The notes under the pieces are model-generated. The model was not told the origin of the DNA. It saw nothing but the letters and a program-made list of their open reading frames with translations, and did not search any database. Both the position numbers and the translations under genes were made by a program. Positions 43,556 to 52,043 of a DNA stretch of 64,000 bases are shown here, piece after piece. Origin of the DNA: Bradyrhizobium sp. Ghvi (GTDB taxonomy: Bacteria > Pseudomonadota > Alphaproteobacteria > Rhizobiales > Xanthobacteraceae); the NCBI RefSeq assembly GCF_900115265.1, contig NZ_FOVU01000008.1:1-64000 (forward strand), read 5' to 3'. Numbering within the stretch: position 1 is the first letter of the stretch; every line of letters starts with the position of its first letter.

Positions 43556-45868
43556 ATGAATTTCATCGACAATCCCCGGAAGCTTCGCGGCTTCGAAAAG
43601 CATCTGAAGGTCGAGAAAGTCTCGCGCCGCAGTATCCTCAAGGGGCTCGGCATCACCGGTGGCTTCGTGCTCGCCGCCCCCGTGATGTCGCGCCAGGCCT
43701 TTGCTTACGAGACTGGCGCCGGCAAGATGCCGCATGGTGTCGTGGTCGATCCGCGCGTGTTCGTCGCGGTCGCGCCCGAGGGCACCGTCACCATCGTTGC
43801 CCATCGCTCCGAGATGGGCACCGGCGTGCGCACCAGCCTGCCGCTGATCGTGGCAGAGGAGATGGAGGCGGACTGGTCCAAGGTTAGGGTGCAGCAAGCT
43901 CACGGCGACGAGGTCAAGTTCGGCAACCAGGACACCGACGGCTCGCGCAGCACGCGGCATTATCTGCTTCCGATGCGTCAGATCGGCGCCGCGGCTCGAA
44001 CCATGCTGGAGCAGGCCGCGGCCAAGCGCTGGGGCGTGCCTGCGACCGAAGTGAAGGCAGTCAATCACGAGGTGGTCCACAGCGCCAGCGGACGCAAGCT
44101 CGGCTTCGGCGAACTCGCGGCCGATGCCGCCAAGGAATCGGTGCCTGCGATCGAAGGCCTCAAGCTGAAGGACCCCAAGGACTTCCGCTATCTCGGCAAG
44201 GGGCAGATCAGCATCGTCGATCTCCACGACATCACCACCGGCAAGGCGCAATACGGCGGCGACGTGCGACTGCCCGGCATGAAACATGCCGTGATCGCGC
44301 GCCCGCCGGTGACTGGCGGCAAGCTGACTTCGTTCGATCCGGACGCGGCGCTGAAAGTACCGGGCGTCGAGAAGGTGATGCAGGTGCGTGGCTGGCCGTG
44401 GCCGTCGAAATTCCAGCCGCTTGGCGGCGTCGCGGTGATCGCACGCAACACCGGTGCCGCGATCAAGGGCCGCGACGCGCTCAAGCTGGTCTGGGACGAC
44501 GGCGCCAACGGCAAATACGACTCGGTCGCCTATCGCAAGGATCTCGAGGAGGCCTCGCGCAAGCCGGGTCTCGTCGTGCGCAAGGAGGGCGATGCGGACG
44601 CCGCCTTGAAGAGTGCCGACAAGGTTATCGTCGGCGAGTACTACATTCCTCATCTTGCCCATGTCAGCATGGAGCCGCCGGTCGCGGTCGCCGACGTCAA
44701 GGGCGACAAGGCGGAGATCTGGGCGCCAGTGCAGAGTCCCGGCGGGACGCGCGAGGACGTCGCCAAAACGCTCGGCATTCCCGAGGGCAACGTCACCGTG
44801 AACGTGACGCTGCTCGGCGGCGGTTTTGGCCGCAAGTCGAAGTGCGACTATGCGCTCGAAGCCGCTCTGCTCTCGAAGGAGCTTGGCGCGCCCGTCAAGG
44901 TGCAATGGACGCGCGAGGACGATATCCATAACGGCTTCCTGCACACGGTCTCGGCCGAGCGCATCGAGGCGGGGCTGGACAAGGACGGCAAGGTGATCGC
45001 CTGGCGCCACCGCAGCGTGGCGCCCAGCATCGCCTCGACTTTTGCCGCCGGCACGGTCCATCAGGCGCCTTTCGAACTCGGCATGGGCCTCGTCGACATG
45101 CCCTTCGAAATCGCCAACATCAGTTGCGAGAATCCGGAAGCTGCCGCGCACACCCGCATCGGCTGGTTCCGTTCAGTCTCGAACATCCCGCGCGCTTTCG
45201 CGGTGCAGTCGATGGTCGGCGAGATCGCGAATGCGACCGGACGCGACCAGAAGGAGACGCTACTCGCACTGATCGGCACACCCCGCATCGTCAAGCCGGC
45301 CGTGAAGGACATGTGGAACTATGGCGAGCCCTATGACAGCTACCCGATCGACACTGCGCGGTTGCGCAAGGTGGTCGAGCTGGTCGCCGAGAAGGGCGAA
45401 TGGGGCCGTCAGGTCCCGAAGGGCCATGGCCTCGGAATCGCCGTGCACCGCAGCTTCGTCAGCTACATCGCGACAATCGTCGAGGTGGCCGTCGACGAGA
45501 AGGGCAAGCTGACGGTGCCACGGGTCGACACCGCGATCGACTGCGGCACCTATGTAAACCCCGAACGCATCGCATCGCAGATCGAAGGCGCCGCCATTAT
45601 GGGGCTCAGCCTCGCCAAATACGGCCAGGTTACCTTCAAGGACGGCAAGGTGGAGCAAAATAATTTCGACGACTTCCAGGTCGTCAGAATCGACGAGGCT
45701 CCGCTTGTGACCAACGTCCACATCATGCCACCGGGAGCCGATACACCGCCTAGTGGCGTTGGCGAGCCCGGTGTACCGCCGTTCGCACCGGCGCTGATGA
45801 ACGCGATCTTCGCGGCGACCGGCAAACGCATCCGGAGCTTGCCGATCGGCAAGCAATTGGAGGCTTGA
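43556..45868 (+). CDS. Aldehyde oxidoreductase, molybdopterin large subunit, Tat-exported (IorB-like)
   Basis: A 770-residue molybdenum-cofactor subunit with a twin-arginine signal (VSRRSILKGLGITGGFVLAA) and the tandem Mo-binding repeats of isoquinoline 1-oxidoreductase type enzymes (LLGGGFGRKSKCDYALEAAL, GVGEPGVPPFAPALMNAIF). The start at 43556, one base after the small-subunit stop, is correct; the frame from 43457 overlaps that gene. It probably oxidises aldehydes in the periplasm, an alternative outlet for aldehydes made by the PQQ dehydrogenases. No cytochrome c subunit is adjacent. Confidence 0.93.
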   Translation: MNFIDNPRKLRGFEKHLKVEKVSRRSILKGLGITGGFVLAAPVMSRQAFAYETGAGKMPHGVVVDPRVFVAVAPEGTVTIVAHRSEMGTGVRTSLPLIVAEEMEADWSKVRVQQAHGDEVKFGNQDTDGSRSTRHYLLPMRQIGAAARTMLEQAAAKRWGVPATEVKAVNHEVVHSASGRKLGFGELAADAAKESVPAIEGLKLKDPKDFRYLGKGQISIVDLHDITTGKAQYGGDVRLPGMKHAVIARPPVTGGKLTSFDPDAALKVPGVEKVMQVRGWPWPSKFQPLGGVAVIARNTGAAIKGRDALKLVWDDGANGKYDSVAYRKDLEEASRKPGLVVRKEGDADAALKSADKVIVGEYYIPHLAHVSMEPPVAVADVKGDKAEIWAPVQSPGGTREDVAKTLGIPEGNVTVNVTLLGGGFGRKSKCDYALEAALLSKELGAPVKVQWTREDDIHNGFLHTVSAERIEAGLDKDGKVIAWRHRSVAPSIASTFAAGTVHQAPFELGMGLVDMPFEIANISCENPEAAAHTRIGWFRSVSNIPRAFAVQSMVGEIANATGRDQKETLLALIGTPRIVKPAVKDMWNYGEPYDSYPIDTARLRKVVELVAEKGEWGRQVPKGHGLGIAVHRSFVSYIATIVEVAVDEKGKLTVPRVDTAIDCGTYVNPERIASQIEGAAIMGLSLAKYGQVTFKDGKVEQNNFDDFQVVRIDEAPLVTNVHIMPPGADTPPSGVGEPGVPPFAPALMNAIFAATGKRIRSLPIGKQLEA

Positions 45869-45920
45869 CGGAACGGAAGGCGGCTCGCGCCGTTTCCATC
45901 GATCTGACAGGAGCAGATCG

Positions 45921-46181
45921 ATGACAAACATCTCAAGGGCGCTCGCAGTCTTGCTGTCGAGCGCCTTTCTTTTGACCACCGCCGATGCGTTCGCCCAGAG
46001 CAGCAACACGACGCCGCCGACCACCGCGACGCGCCCCACCGCACCGGACCAGAGCTCGCTTCCCAACGCCAACGCCCCGCCCGCCTCGACAACCCAGACC
46101 ACCGGGCAGAGCAGCCCTGATCCGAAGGTTCGGGAGATGAATCAGAAAGCAAAGGATAAGGTTGAGCGCGAGGGCAAGTAA
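45921..46181 (+). CDS. Small exported low-complexity protein
   Basis: An 86-residue protein with signal peptide (ALAVLLSSAFLLTTADAFAQ) and a mature region of Thr, Pro, Ser and Asn repeats ending in charged MNQKAKDKVEREGK. GGAG lies before the ATG. It follows the aldehyde oxidase genes on the same strand. Composition resembles the proteins at 32654 and 54923. Function unknown. Confidence 0.6.
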   Translation: MTNISRALAVLLSSAFLLTTADAFAQSSNTTPPTTATRPTAPDQSSLPNANAPPASTTQTTGQSSPDPKVREMNQKAKDKVEREGK

Positions 46182-46267
46182 TACGACCGCACGCAAGATG
46201 CGGCGGACGTTGCCGTCCGCCGCATTTGCCCCCTGTCGCTCCGCTTCTCTCGATCCGCCTGCGGAGC

Positions 46268-47992
46268 TTATTTCTTCAGCGCGAACACCCAGATCACGCC
46301 ACCTTGTGGCACGTTGGACTCGATGCCGATGTTGTTGGTCGCGAGCGCGTCCTGGATACGCTGCGCGTCCACGCCCCAGCCCGACTGGATCGCGATGTAT
46401 TGCGTGCCGTCGATCTCATAGGAGATCGGCATGCCCATGATGCCGGAATTGGTCTTCTGCTCCCAGAGCAGCTCACCGGTCTTGGCATTGAAGGCGCGGA
46501 AGTTGCGGTCGTTGGTGCCCCCGCCAAAGACGAGGTCGCCCGCGGTGGCCGTGACCGAACCGAACATCTGCGACTTCGGGAAGTTGTGCTGCCACACCTT
46601 CTTGCCGGTCGCGGGATCCCAGGCCTGGATCTCGCCGAAATGATCGGCGCCCGGCTTGGTCTTCAGGCCGATATCCTCCGGCTTGGTACCGAGCCAGAGT
46701 TCGCCGGGCTTGAGCGGGACCTTCTCGCCGGTGAAGCCGCCGCAGAAATTCTCGTTGGCGGGCACGTAGACGAGGCCGGTCTTCTGGCTGTAGGCCGCCG
46801 AAGGCCAGTCCTTGCCGCCCCACAATGAGGGGCAGAACTCCACGCGCTTGCCAACCACCGGCTTGTGCGCGGGATCGAGGATCGGCTTGCCGTTCTCGTC
46901 GACGCCCTTCCAGACGTCGGTAGAGACGAACGGCCAGCCGGCGATATAGTTGATCTTGGTCGGCGTACGTTCGAGCACCCAGAAGATCGCGTCGCGCCCC
47001 GGATGAACCAGGCTCTTGATGCTGCGGCCGTCACGCTGGAGATCGATCAGCATCGGCGCGTCGACCTCGTCCCAATCCCAGGAATCGTTCTGGTGGTACT
47101 GATGATAGGTCTTGATCTTGCCGTTGCCCGGATCGAGCGCGATCACCGACGAGGTATAGAGATTGTCGCCAGGATGCATCTCGCCGGGCCACGGCGCAGC
47201 ATTGCCGACGCCCCAATAGATCGTCTTGGTGTCCTTGTCGTAGGTCCCGGTCATCCAGGCCGAGCCGCCGCCGTTCTTCCAGTCGTCGCCCTGCCAGGTG
47301 TCATGCCCGGGCTCGCCTTCGCCGGGAATCGTGAAGGTGCGCCACAACTCCTTACCGTCCTTGGCATCGAAGGCGGCGACATAGCCACGCACGCCGAACT
47401 CGCCGCCGGAGCCGCCGACGATCACCTTGCCATCGACGATCAGCGGCATCAGGGTCATGTACTGACCCTTCCTGTAGTCCTGCACCTTGGTGTCCCACAC
47501 CACCTTGCCGGTCTTGGCGTCGAGGGCGACAACGTGGTCGTCGGTGGTGGCGAGATAGATCTTGTCCTCCCACAGGCCGACACCGCGGCTGGTCGGGTGC
47601 AATTGAAACAGATCATCGGGGAGCTGCCGCTTGTAGCGCCAGTACTCGTCGCCGGTCTTTGCGTTCAGCGCGATCACCTGCCCCATGGGGGTCGCCACGA
47701 ACATCACGCCATTATTGACGATCGGCGGCGCCTCGTGGCCTTCGACAACGCCGGTGGCGAAGGTCCAGACCGGCGTGAGATCCTTCACGTTGGAGGTGTT
47801 GATCTGGTCGAGCGGGCTGAAGCCCTGGCCGTCATAGGTGCGCCGATAGAGCATCCAGTTGCCGGGTTCTGGATTCTCCAGGCGCTGCTGGGTGACGGGG
47901 CTGTAGTTCTCGATCGGGCCGGCGCTCGCCGCTGTCGAGACAATGCAGGTGAAGGCGACGAAGCCGGACAAATACCATCGCTTTGTGCTCAT
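46268..47992 (-). CDS. PQQ-dependent alcohol dehydrogenase lacking the vicinal disulfide
   Basis: A 574-residue quinoprotein: signal peptide (to about 24), propeller repeats (VIALNAKTGDEYWRY, VVALDAKTGKVVWDT), metal ligands Glu198 (GSGGEFG) and Asn264 (GVGNAAPW), and Asp306 followed by Asp308 in SWDWDEVD, the lanthanide-type Asp-x-Asp. Where XoxF has the adjacent Cys-Cys pair, this protein reads FQLHPTSRGVGL, so the disulfide thought to aid PQQ electron transfer is absent. AAGGGGAAA precedes the ATG at 47992. A Rieske protein, not a cytochrome, lies upstream on the same strand. Confidence 0.9.
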   Translation of the reverse strand: MSTKRWYLSGFVAFTCIVSTAASAGPIENYSPVTQQRLENPEPGNWMLYRRTYDGQGFSPLDQINTSNVKDLTPVWTFATGVVEGHEAPPIVNNGVMFVATPMGQVIALNAKTGDEYWRYKRQLPDDLFQLHPTSRGVGLWEDKIYLATTDDHVVALDAKTGKVVWDTKVQDYRKGQYMTLMPLIVDGKVIVGGSGGEFGVRGYVAAFDAKDGKELWRTFTIPGEGEPGHDTWQGDDWKNGGGSAWMTGTYDKDTKTIYWGVGNAAPWPGEMHPGDNLYTSSVIALDPGNGKIKTYHQYHQNDSWDWDEVDAPMLIDLQRDGRSIKSLVHPGRDAIFWVLERTPTKINYIAGWPFVSTDVWKGVDENGKPILDPAHKPVVGKRVEFCPSLWGGKDWPSAAYSQKTGLVYVPANENFCGGFTGEKVPLKPGELWLGTKPEDIGLKTKPGADHFGEIQAWDPATGKKVWQHNFPKSQMFGSVTATAGDLVFGGGTNDRNFRAFNAKTGELLWEQKTNSGIMGMPISYEIDGTQYIAIQSGWGVDAQRIQDALATNNIGIESNVPQGGVIWVFALKK

Positions 47993-48098
47993 GGACGTTT
48001 CCCCTTTGAAGTCTTTTGATTTGAATTCTTGTCGGTCTCGTCGCCCGCTCGGTGGCCGGCGCGACCTCTTGTGGTGCGCGGGCGCGACCCGCGGCGTA

Positions 48099-48758
48099 TC
48101 ATCCGGGCTGCGAGCCACCTACCTTTCCGATGAAAGGACCGGCAACGGTGAGCGAACCTCCGCTTAGTGACAGCGGCAGTGCCGCGAGGCGTCGCGGCGC
48201 GGGTCCGAACACCACCTGTCCGCCCTGGCGTGGATCGTATTCGGAGTTGTGGCAGGGACACTTGAAGACGGTCATGTCGCCTCCCTGATCCGCCTTCACC
48301 CATTCCGTAACCGGACAGGCGGCATGAGCGCAGACCGCAGAATAGGCAACGATGCCGTCGGCTGCGCGTGCACGCGTAGTTTCTTCGAGTTCGTTCGGAT
48401 CAAGCTTCACGACAAGAATCTCGTTCAGGCGTGAGCCGCTGCGAACGACGGAGGTTTTTGGATCCTTCGGCCAGGCGCGAACCGGAGGGCCGCCCGGCTT
48501 GAGGTCATCCGGCTTGATGAGCTGACCTTCGTCATCACCCTCTGAGCGGACGAGCAGATCGCCTTTCTGCGGTCGTTCGTCGGCACCCGGCTGATCGTCG
48601 TCGGCCCTTGCTGGTGCAGAACAGCCGAGACAAGCGGTGGTGGCGAGCGCACCGAGCAACAGCGCTCGACGCGTTTGCTCCGCACTCACATCGACTTCGG
48701 GTTCCGCAGTGTTGTCGGATGATGATGAGGAGGAGGTACTGAATGATGCAGACGACAT
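48099..48758 (-). CDS. Periplasmic Rieske 2Fe-2S protein beside the PQQ dehydrogenase
   Basis: A 219-residue protein with an N-terminal membrane or Tat-type signal (TRRALLLGALATTACLGC) and a C-terminal Rieske domain: CAHAAC and CPCHNSEYD supply the two Cys and two His ligands plus the disulfide Cys. It starts 106 bp upstream of the disulfide-less PQQ dehydrogenase, on the same strand, so the pair is probably one transcript. It may accept electrons from that enzyme in place of a cytochrome c; this pairing is unusual and untested. It is not the bc1 Rieske subunit, which lies with cytochrome b. Confidence 0.88.
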   Translation of the reverse strand: MSSASFSTSSSSSSDNTAEPEVDVSAEQTRRALLLGALATTACLGCSAPARADDDQPGADERPQKGDLLVRSEGDDEGQLIKPDDLKPGGPPVRAWPKDPKTSVVRSGSRLNEILVVKLDPNELEETTRARAADGIVAYSAVCAHAACPVTEWVKADQGGDMTVFKCPCHNSEYDPRQGGQVVFGPAPRRLAALPLSLSGGSLTVAGPFIGKVGGSQPG

Positions 48759-49023
48759 GCACAATAGCAGGCGCTGGAACTCTGCCGAAATGAAGGCGAA
48801 GAATTGGCGCCGCAGTGCATCAATATGGCTTTGCTCGCTTTGAGCGAATGCGATTGCACGCGTTCAAACGCATTTTTGCCATTGCAACGTCATGTCGCGC
48901 GATCGGCATGACGATTTTGCAGATCAGACCGATGATGCAGGAATTGGTGCGGCGCCGCTGTCAGCAGCACGACGCAAACTCGCGACGATTCAACTGCACG
49001 TTTTGCAGGCAGATCCGCCGTGT

Positions 49024-49488
49024 TCAGGACCTCAATAGGTTGCGCGGCGCCGCGATGCGGCCGGCGATCGTTGCCGATGCCATTTCAAAGCTGTCGGCGA
49101 TGCGACGGGCCTTGTCGATGAAGAGGCTGGCCGCCGGTGGCGGGCAGACTTCGCGCGCCGTCTGCTCGAACAAATCGAGCCAGCGGTCGAAATGATCGCC
49201 GGCCAGGCTGAGCGGAAGATGCACCCGCATCGGCGAGCCGTGATAGCGGCCGCTCATCAGCACGACCGACGACCAGAAATCCTTGAGCTTGGCGAGATGC
49301 TCGTCCCAATTCCGGACGATCGCGAACACCGGCCCGAGCAGCGCGTCTTCACGCACGCGTCCATAGAAGCGGGTGACGAGTTCCCCGATCATCTCCTCAG
49401 TGATCCCGGTGCGTTCGATGGCATCCTGGGTCAGCAGGTTCCGTCGTTCGGCCGCAGCTTCGCGCTCGGCCTTCAGTCGATCCGACAT
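49024..49488 (-). CDS. Group III truncated haemoglobin
   Basis: A 154-residue globin of the trHb3 type, with RFYGRVREDALLGPVFA, LKDFWSSVVLMSGRYHGSPM and the proximal His region VHLPL. Length is slightly long because of a charged N-terminus. It stands alone between the Rieske gene and the repeat at 49514. Roles proposed for trHb3 include handling of nitric oxide or redox sensing; none can be tested here. Confidence 0.88.
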   Translation of the reverse strand: MSDRLKAEREAAAERRNLLTQDAIERTGITEEMIGELVTRFYGRVREDALLGPVFAIVRNWDEHLAKLKDFWSSVVLMSGRYHGSPMRVHLPLSLAGDHFDRWLDLFEQTAREVCPPPAASLFIDKARRIADSFEMASATIAGRIAAPRNLLRS

Positions 49489-49513
49489 GTCCTTGTGTTC
49501 CGTTTTCTGCTTT

Positions 49514-49670
49514 CCCTCTCCCCTTGTGGGCCCTTGTGGGAGAGGGTGGCTCGCCGCAGAGCGGCGAGACGGGTGAGGGGTTGTCTCAGCGGGCCCACCT
49601 CTCGTTGAATGCGCGGAGGGAGACCCCTCATCCGGCGCTTCGCGCCACCTTCTCCCACAAGGGGAGAAGG
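49514..49670. repeat. Dispersed inverted repeat with outer arms CCCTCTCCCCTTGTGGG / CCCACAAGGGGAGAAGG
   Basis: The outer arms are complementary and enclose an inner region (GGTGGCTCGCCGCAGAGCGG; CCCCTCATCCGGCGCTTCG) that also pairs. The left arm contains a tandem duplication of CCCTTGTGGG (49521-49540). Half units occur at 14315 and 57227. It separates two minus-strand genes. Confidence 0.85.
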
Positions 49671-49725
49671 AAAGAAGCTAGATCCAGCCGCGCACGACAT
49701 CTTTGTCGCAGCGCAAATTACAAGA

Positions 49726-50577
49726 TCAGCCGCCGTAGGTGTAAAAGCCCTGCCCGGTTTTGCGGCCGAGATGGCCGGCATCGACCATTTCCTTGAGCAG
49801 GGGGGCTGGTCGATATTTAGGGTCGTTGAAGCCCTTATAAAAGACCTCCATCACCGAAAGCATCGTATCGAGCCCGACGAGATCGGCCAGCGCGAGCGGC
49901 CCGATCGGATGGTTGCAGCCGAGCTTCATGCCGGCATCGATTTCCTCGGCCGTTGCAATCCCCTCCTGGAGCGCGAAGATCGCCTCGTTGATCATCGGGC
50001 ACAGGATGCGGTTGACGGCGAAGCCCGGGCTATTCTTGGCGGTGATCGCCACCTTGCCGACGCGCTGAGCGAAATCGAGTGCCTTGGCGTGAGTGTCGTC
50101 CGATGTCTGCAGGCCGCGGATGAGTTCCAGCAGCGCCATCACCGGAACCGGGTTGAAGAAGTGCATGCCGATGAAGCGATCCGGGCGATCGGTTGCGGCG
50201 GCCAGCTTGGTGATGGAGATCGACGAGGTGTTGGTCGCAACCAGCGTGCGCGGCGAAAGCGTGGCGCAGAGGTCCTTGAGGATCTTGACCTTCAGCTCCT
50301 CGTTCTCGGTCGCGGCCTCGATGACGAGATCGCAGTCCGACAGTTTTGCGCGGTCGGTGGTCCCCGTGATGCGCTTGAGCGTCGCCTCGCGATCGGCTGC
50401 CGAGATCTTCTCCTTCTTGACCAGGCGCTCGAGGCTGCCGCCGACGGTCGAAATGCCGCGGTTCACCGCCGCATCGGAAATGTCGACCATCACGACCGAC
50501 AGCCCGGCCGCGGCGCAGATCTGGGCGATGCCGTTGCCCATGGTCCCTGCTCCGATGATACCAACGGTATTGATCAT
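49726..50577 (-). CDS. 3-hydroxybutyryl-CoA dehydrogenase
   Basis: A 283-residue enzyme that oxidises 3-hydroxyacyl-CoA with NAD. Rossmann motif GIIGAGTMGNGIAQICA, catalytic His-Glu in IGMHFFNPVPVMALLELI, and NSPGFAVNRILCPMINEA are all intact. The true start is the ATG at 50577; the frame to 50730 is an extension. It has no partner gene here and could feed short-chain fatty acid or polyhydroxybutyrate metabolism. Gene name not assigned because several paralogues are usual. Confidence 0.9.
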   Translation of the reverse strand: MINTVGIIGAGTMGNGIAQICAAAGLSVVMVDISDAAVNRGISTVGGSLERLVKKEKISAADREATLKRITGTTDRAKLSDCDLVIEAATENEELKVKILKDLCATLSPRTLVATNTSSISITKLAAATDRPDRFIGMHFFNPVPVMALLELIRGLQTSDDTHAKALDFAQRVGKVAITAKNSPGFAVNRILCPMINEAIFALQEGIATAEEIDAGMKLGCNHPIGPLALADLVGLDTMLSVMEVFYKGFNDPKYRPAPLLKEMVDAGHLGRKTGQGFYTYGG

Positions 50578-51030
50578 GGAATGACGTCCTTCTCGTTGAG
50601 CGAGCCCGGCCTCTAGCGGCGTGCCCGGTTTGACCTGAATTTCGATCTGCTGCGCGTTACGTGCTGCACCGCATCCAGGCTCTTCCATAACGCATCCGTC
50701 GCGAGAATAAAGTCGCCTTTCTGCTCGCACAGGGCATGATTTCGCGCTCTCGCGACCATTTCGGCCCGAGTTTTACGGCTCGTTCGCCCCCCTCGATTGC
50801 CGAGGGCGCGGGGAAGGCCGGGGTAGCCGGCTGGCACCCGCCGTCCGCTGTGCGCTTGTAGCGCAATGGAGAACTGCACAGCGGCGTACAGGGCAGCCAG
50901 GACATCCCGACCTTCCCTGCGCGAGTGGTTTGACGGCTTATGCCGTGCCCTCCCCGGAGCCGAATTCCCTCTCGCCTCCGTCGCCTTGTCGCGATCCGTC
51001 CCTCGTGCGGGGCGAGATGCAACGACATGT
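50578..51030. other. Structured intergenic element, possibly a dispersed Bradyrhizobium repeat
   Basis: This 450 bp gap contains several inverted repeats, for example CCGCTGTGC at 50845-50853 with GCACAGCGG at 50876-50884. The text around it (GGCTGGCACCCGCCGTCCGC, GTGGTTTGACGGCTTATGCC) is of a kind I recall from intergenic regions of many Bradyrhizobium genomes. Antisense ORFs overlapping it look spurious. Whether it is a mobile repeat, an RNA or both is unresolved. Confidence 0.5.
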
Positions 51031-51034
51031 ACGA

Positions 51035-51062
51035 TATTTCCGAATTTCAGTAAATCGAAATA
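51035..51062. promoter_or_regulatory. Candidate upstream operator for ArsR
   Basis: TATTTC at 51035-51040 and GAAATA at 51057-51062 form an inverted repeat about 115 bp before arsR. The same half-sites recur at the arsR start codon, which suggests an ArsR binding site. Confidence 0.5.
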
Positions 51063-51154
51063 CTTTCGCGAACGGAGCCTGACTCGATGGATGTCACTGT
51101 CTCGCAGTGTTCCCCTGGGCAGGACAGCCGAGATTTCAGTTGACGTGGCGCCAT

Positions 51155-51176
51155 TATTTCAATAATCGTCGAAATA
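51155..51176. promoter_or_regulatory. Candidate ArsR operator overlapping the arsR start
   Basis: TATTTC (51155-51160), 10 bases, then GAAATA (51171-51176), the last A being the first base of the arsR ATG. AT-rich dyads of this kind are bound by ArsR repressors; occupancy would block initiation. Confidence 0.6.
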
Positions 51177-51520
51177 TGGAAAAGACAAACGCCGTCACGG
51201 CGCTCGCCGCACTTGCCCAGGACAATCGCCTAGACGTCTTCCGCTTGCTGGTGCAGGCCGGTCCCGACGGCATGGCGGCCGGCGCGATTGCGGAGGCGCT
51301 GGATCTCGCCCCCAACACGCTGACGTTCCACTTCGATCGCCTGCGGATGGCGGGTCTTGCCACGGTCCGGCGCGAGGGGCGTTCGATGATCTATGCGGCC
51401 CGGTTCGAGACGATGAACGATCTCATCGAATTCCTAACCGAAAACTGCTGCGACGGCGCCTTCTGTGTTCCGGCCGCAGCCTGCAAGCCCGCGCGGAAGC
51501 GCAACAAAGTCCCGGCCTGA
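51176..51520 (+). CDS. arsR: ArsR-family arsenic-responsive repressor
   Basis: A 114-residue winged-helix repressor (recognition region LAPNTLTFHFDRLRMAGLAT). The arsenite-sensing Cys are C-terminal: Cys91-Cys92, Cys97 and Cys103 in ENCCDGAFCVPAAACKP, as in the Agrobacterium/Acidithiobacillus type rather than the ELCVCD type. It is the first gene of an operon with arsI, arsC and an aquaglyceroporin, with candidate operators at its start and upstream. Confidence 0.9.
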   Translation: MEKTNAVTALAALAQDNRLDVFRLLVQAGPDGMAAGAIAEALDLAPNTLTFHFDRLRMAGLATVRREGRSMIYAARFETMNDLIEFLTENCCDGAFCVPAAACKPARKRNKVPA

Positions 51521-51531
51521 AAGGACAGACC

Positions 51532-52029
51532 ATGAAGCGCCTGCACGTTCACGTGTCCGTCGACGACCTCTCCCGCTCGATCGGATTCTACTCGGCCTTG
51601 TTTGCATCCCAGCCCTCGGTCGTGAAGTCCGATTACGCCAAATGGATGCTCGATGACCCTCGCGTGAATTTTGCGATCTCGACGCGCGGACGCGAGCCCG
51701 GGCTCGATCACCTCGGCATCCAGGTTGAGACCGGCGACGAGCTCCAGGAGGTTTATGCGCGGCTGCGCCAAGCCGGCGGCAATATCGTCGAACAAGGCCA
51801 GACGACCTGCTGTTATGCGAAGTCCGAGAAATCCTGGATCGACGATCCCGCGGGAATCGCCTGGGAAACCTTTCGCACCACGGGCGAAAGCACCGACTAT
51901 GGCGACGGCACCGGTGAGAACGGCGCGCGAGTTGCCCATGGGACCAGACAAAAGAAACAGCCGGACAAGCAATCGGCCTGCTGCGCGCCGCAGCCCATTG
52001 CGAAGCCATCGTCATCGGCCTGCTGCTGA
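51532..52029 (+). CDS. arsI: ArsI/CadI-type dioxygenase (C-As lyase)
   Basis: A 165-residue vicinal-oxygen-chelate protein. Iron ligands expected for ArsI map to His5, His60 and Glu112, and the vicinal Cys93-Cys94 that binds trivalent organoarsenical is present in QTTCCYAKSEKSWIDD. It would cleave methylarsenite to arsenite. The tail adds two more Cys-Cys pairs (SACCAPQ, and the last residues). AAGGA precedes the ATG. It sits 11 bp after arsR. Confidence 0.9.
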   Translation: MKRLHVHVSVDDLSRSIGFYSALFASQPSVVKSDYAKWMLDDPRVNFAISTRGREPGLDHLGIQVETGDELQEVYARLRQAGGNIVEQGQTTCCYAKSEKSWIDDPAGIAWETFRTTGESTDYGDGTGENGARVAHGTRQKKQPDKQSACCAPQPIAKPSSSACC

Positions 52030-52043
52030 TCCGGGATCTGCCA

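Noticed and set aside
43412..45151. 579-codon open frame antisense to the molybdenum subunit
   Set aside because: It mirrors the large-subunit gene, whose product is clearly recognisable; long antisense frames arise from GC-rich third positions here.
48815..49195. Plus-strand ORF overlapping the haemoglobin gene
   Set aside because: Basic, low-quality sequence; the haemoglobin on the other strand has clear family motifs.
50657..51028. Minus-strand ORF in the gap before arsR
   Set aside because: Lies in repeat-like, hairpin-rich DNA; such ORFs are typical spurious calls in Bradyrhizobium repeats.
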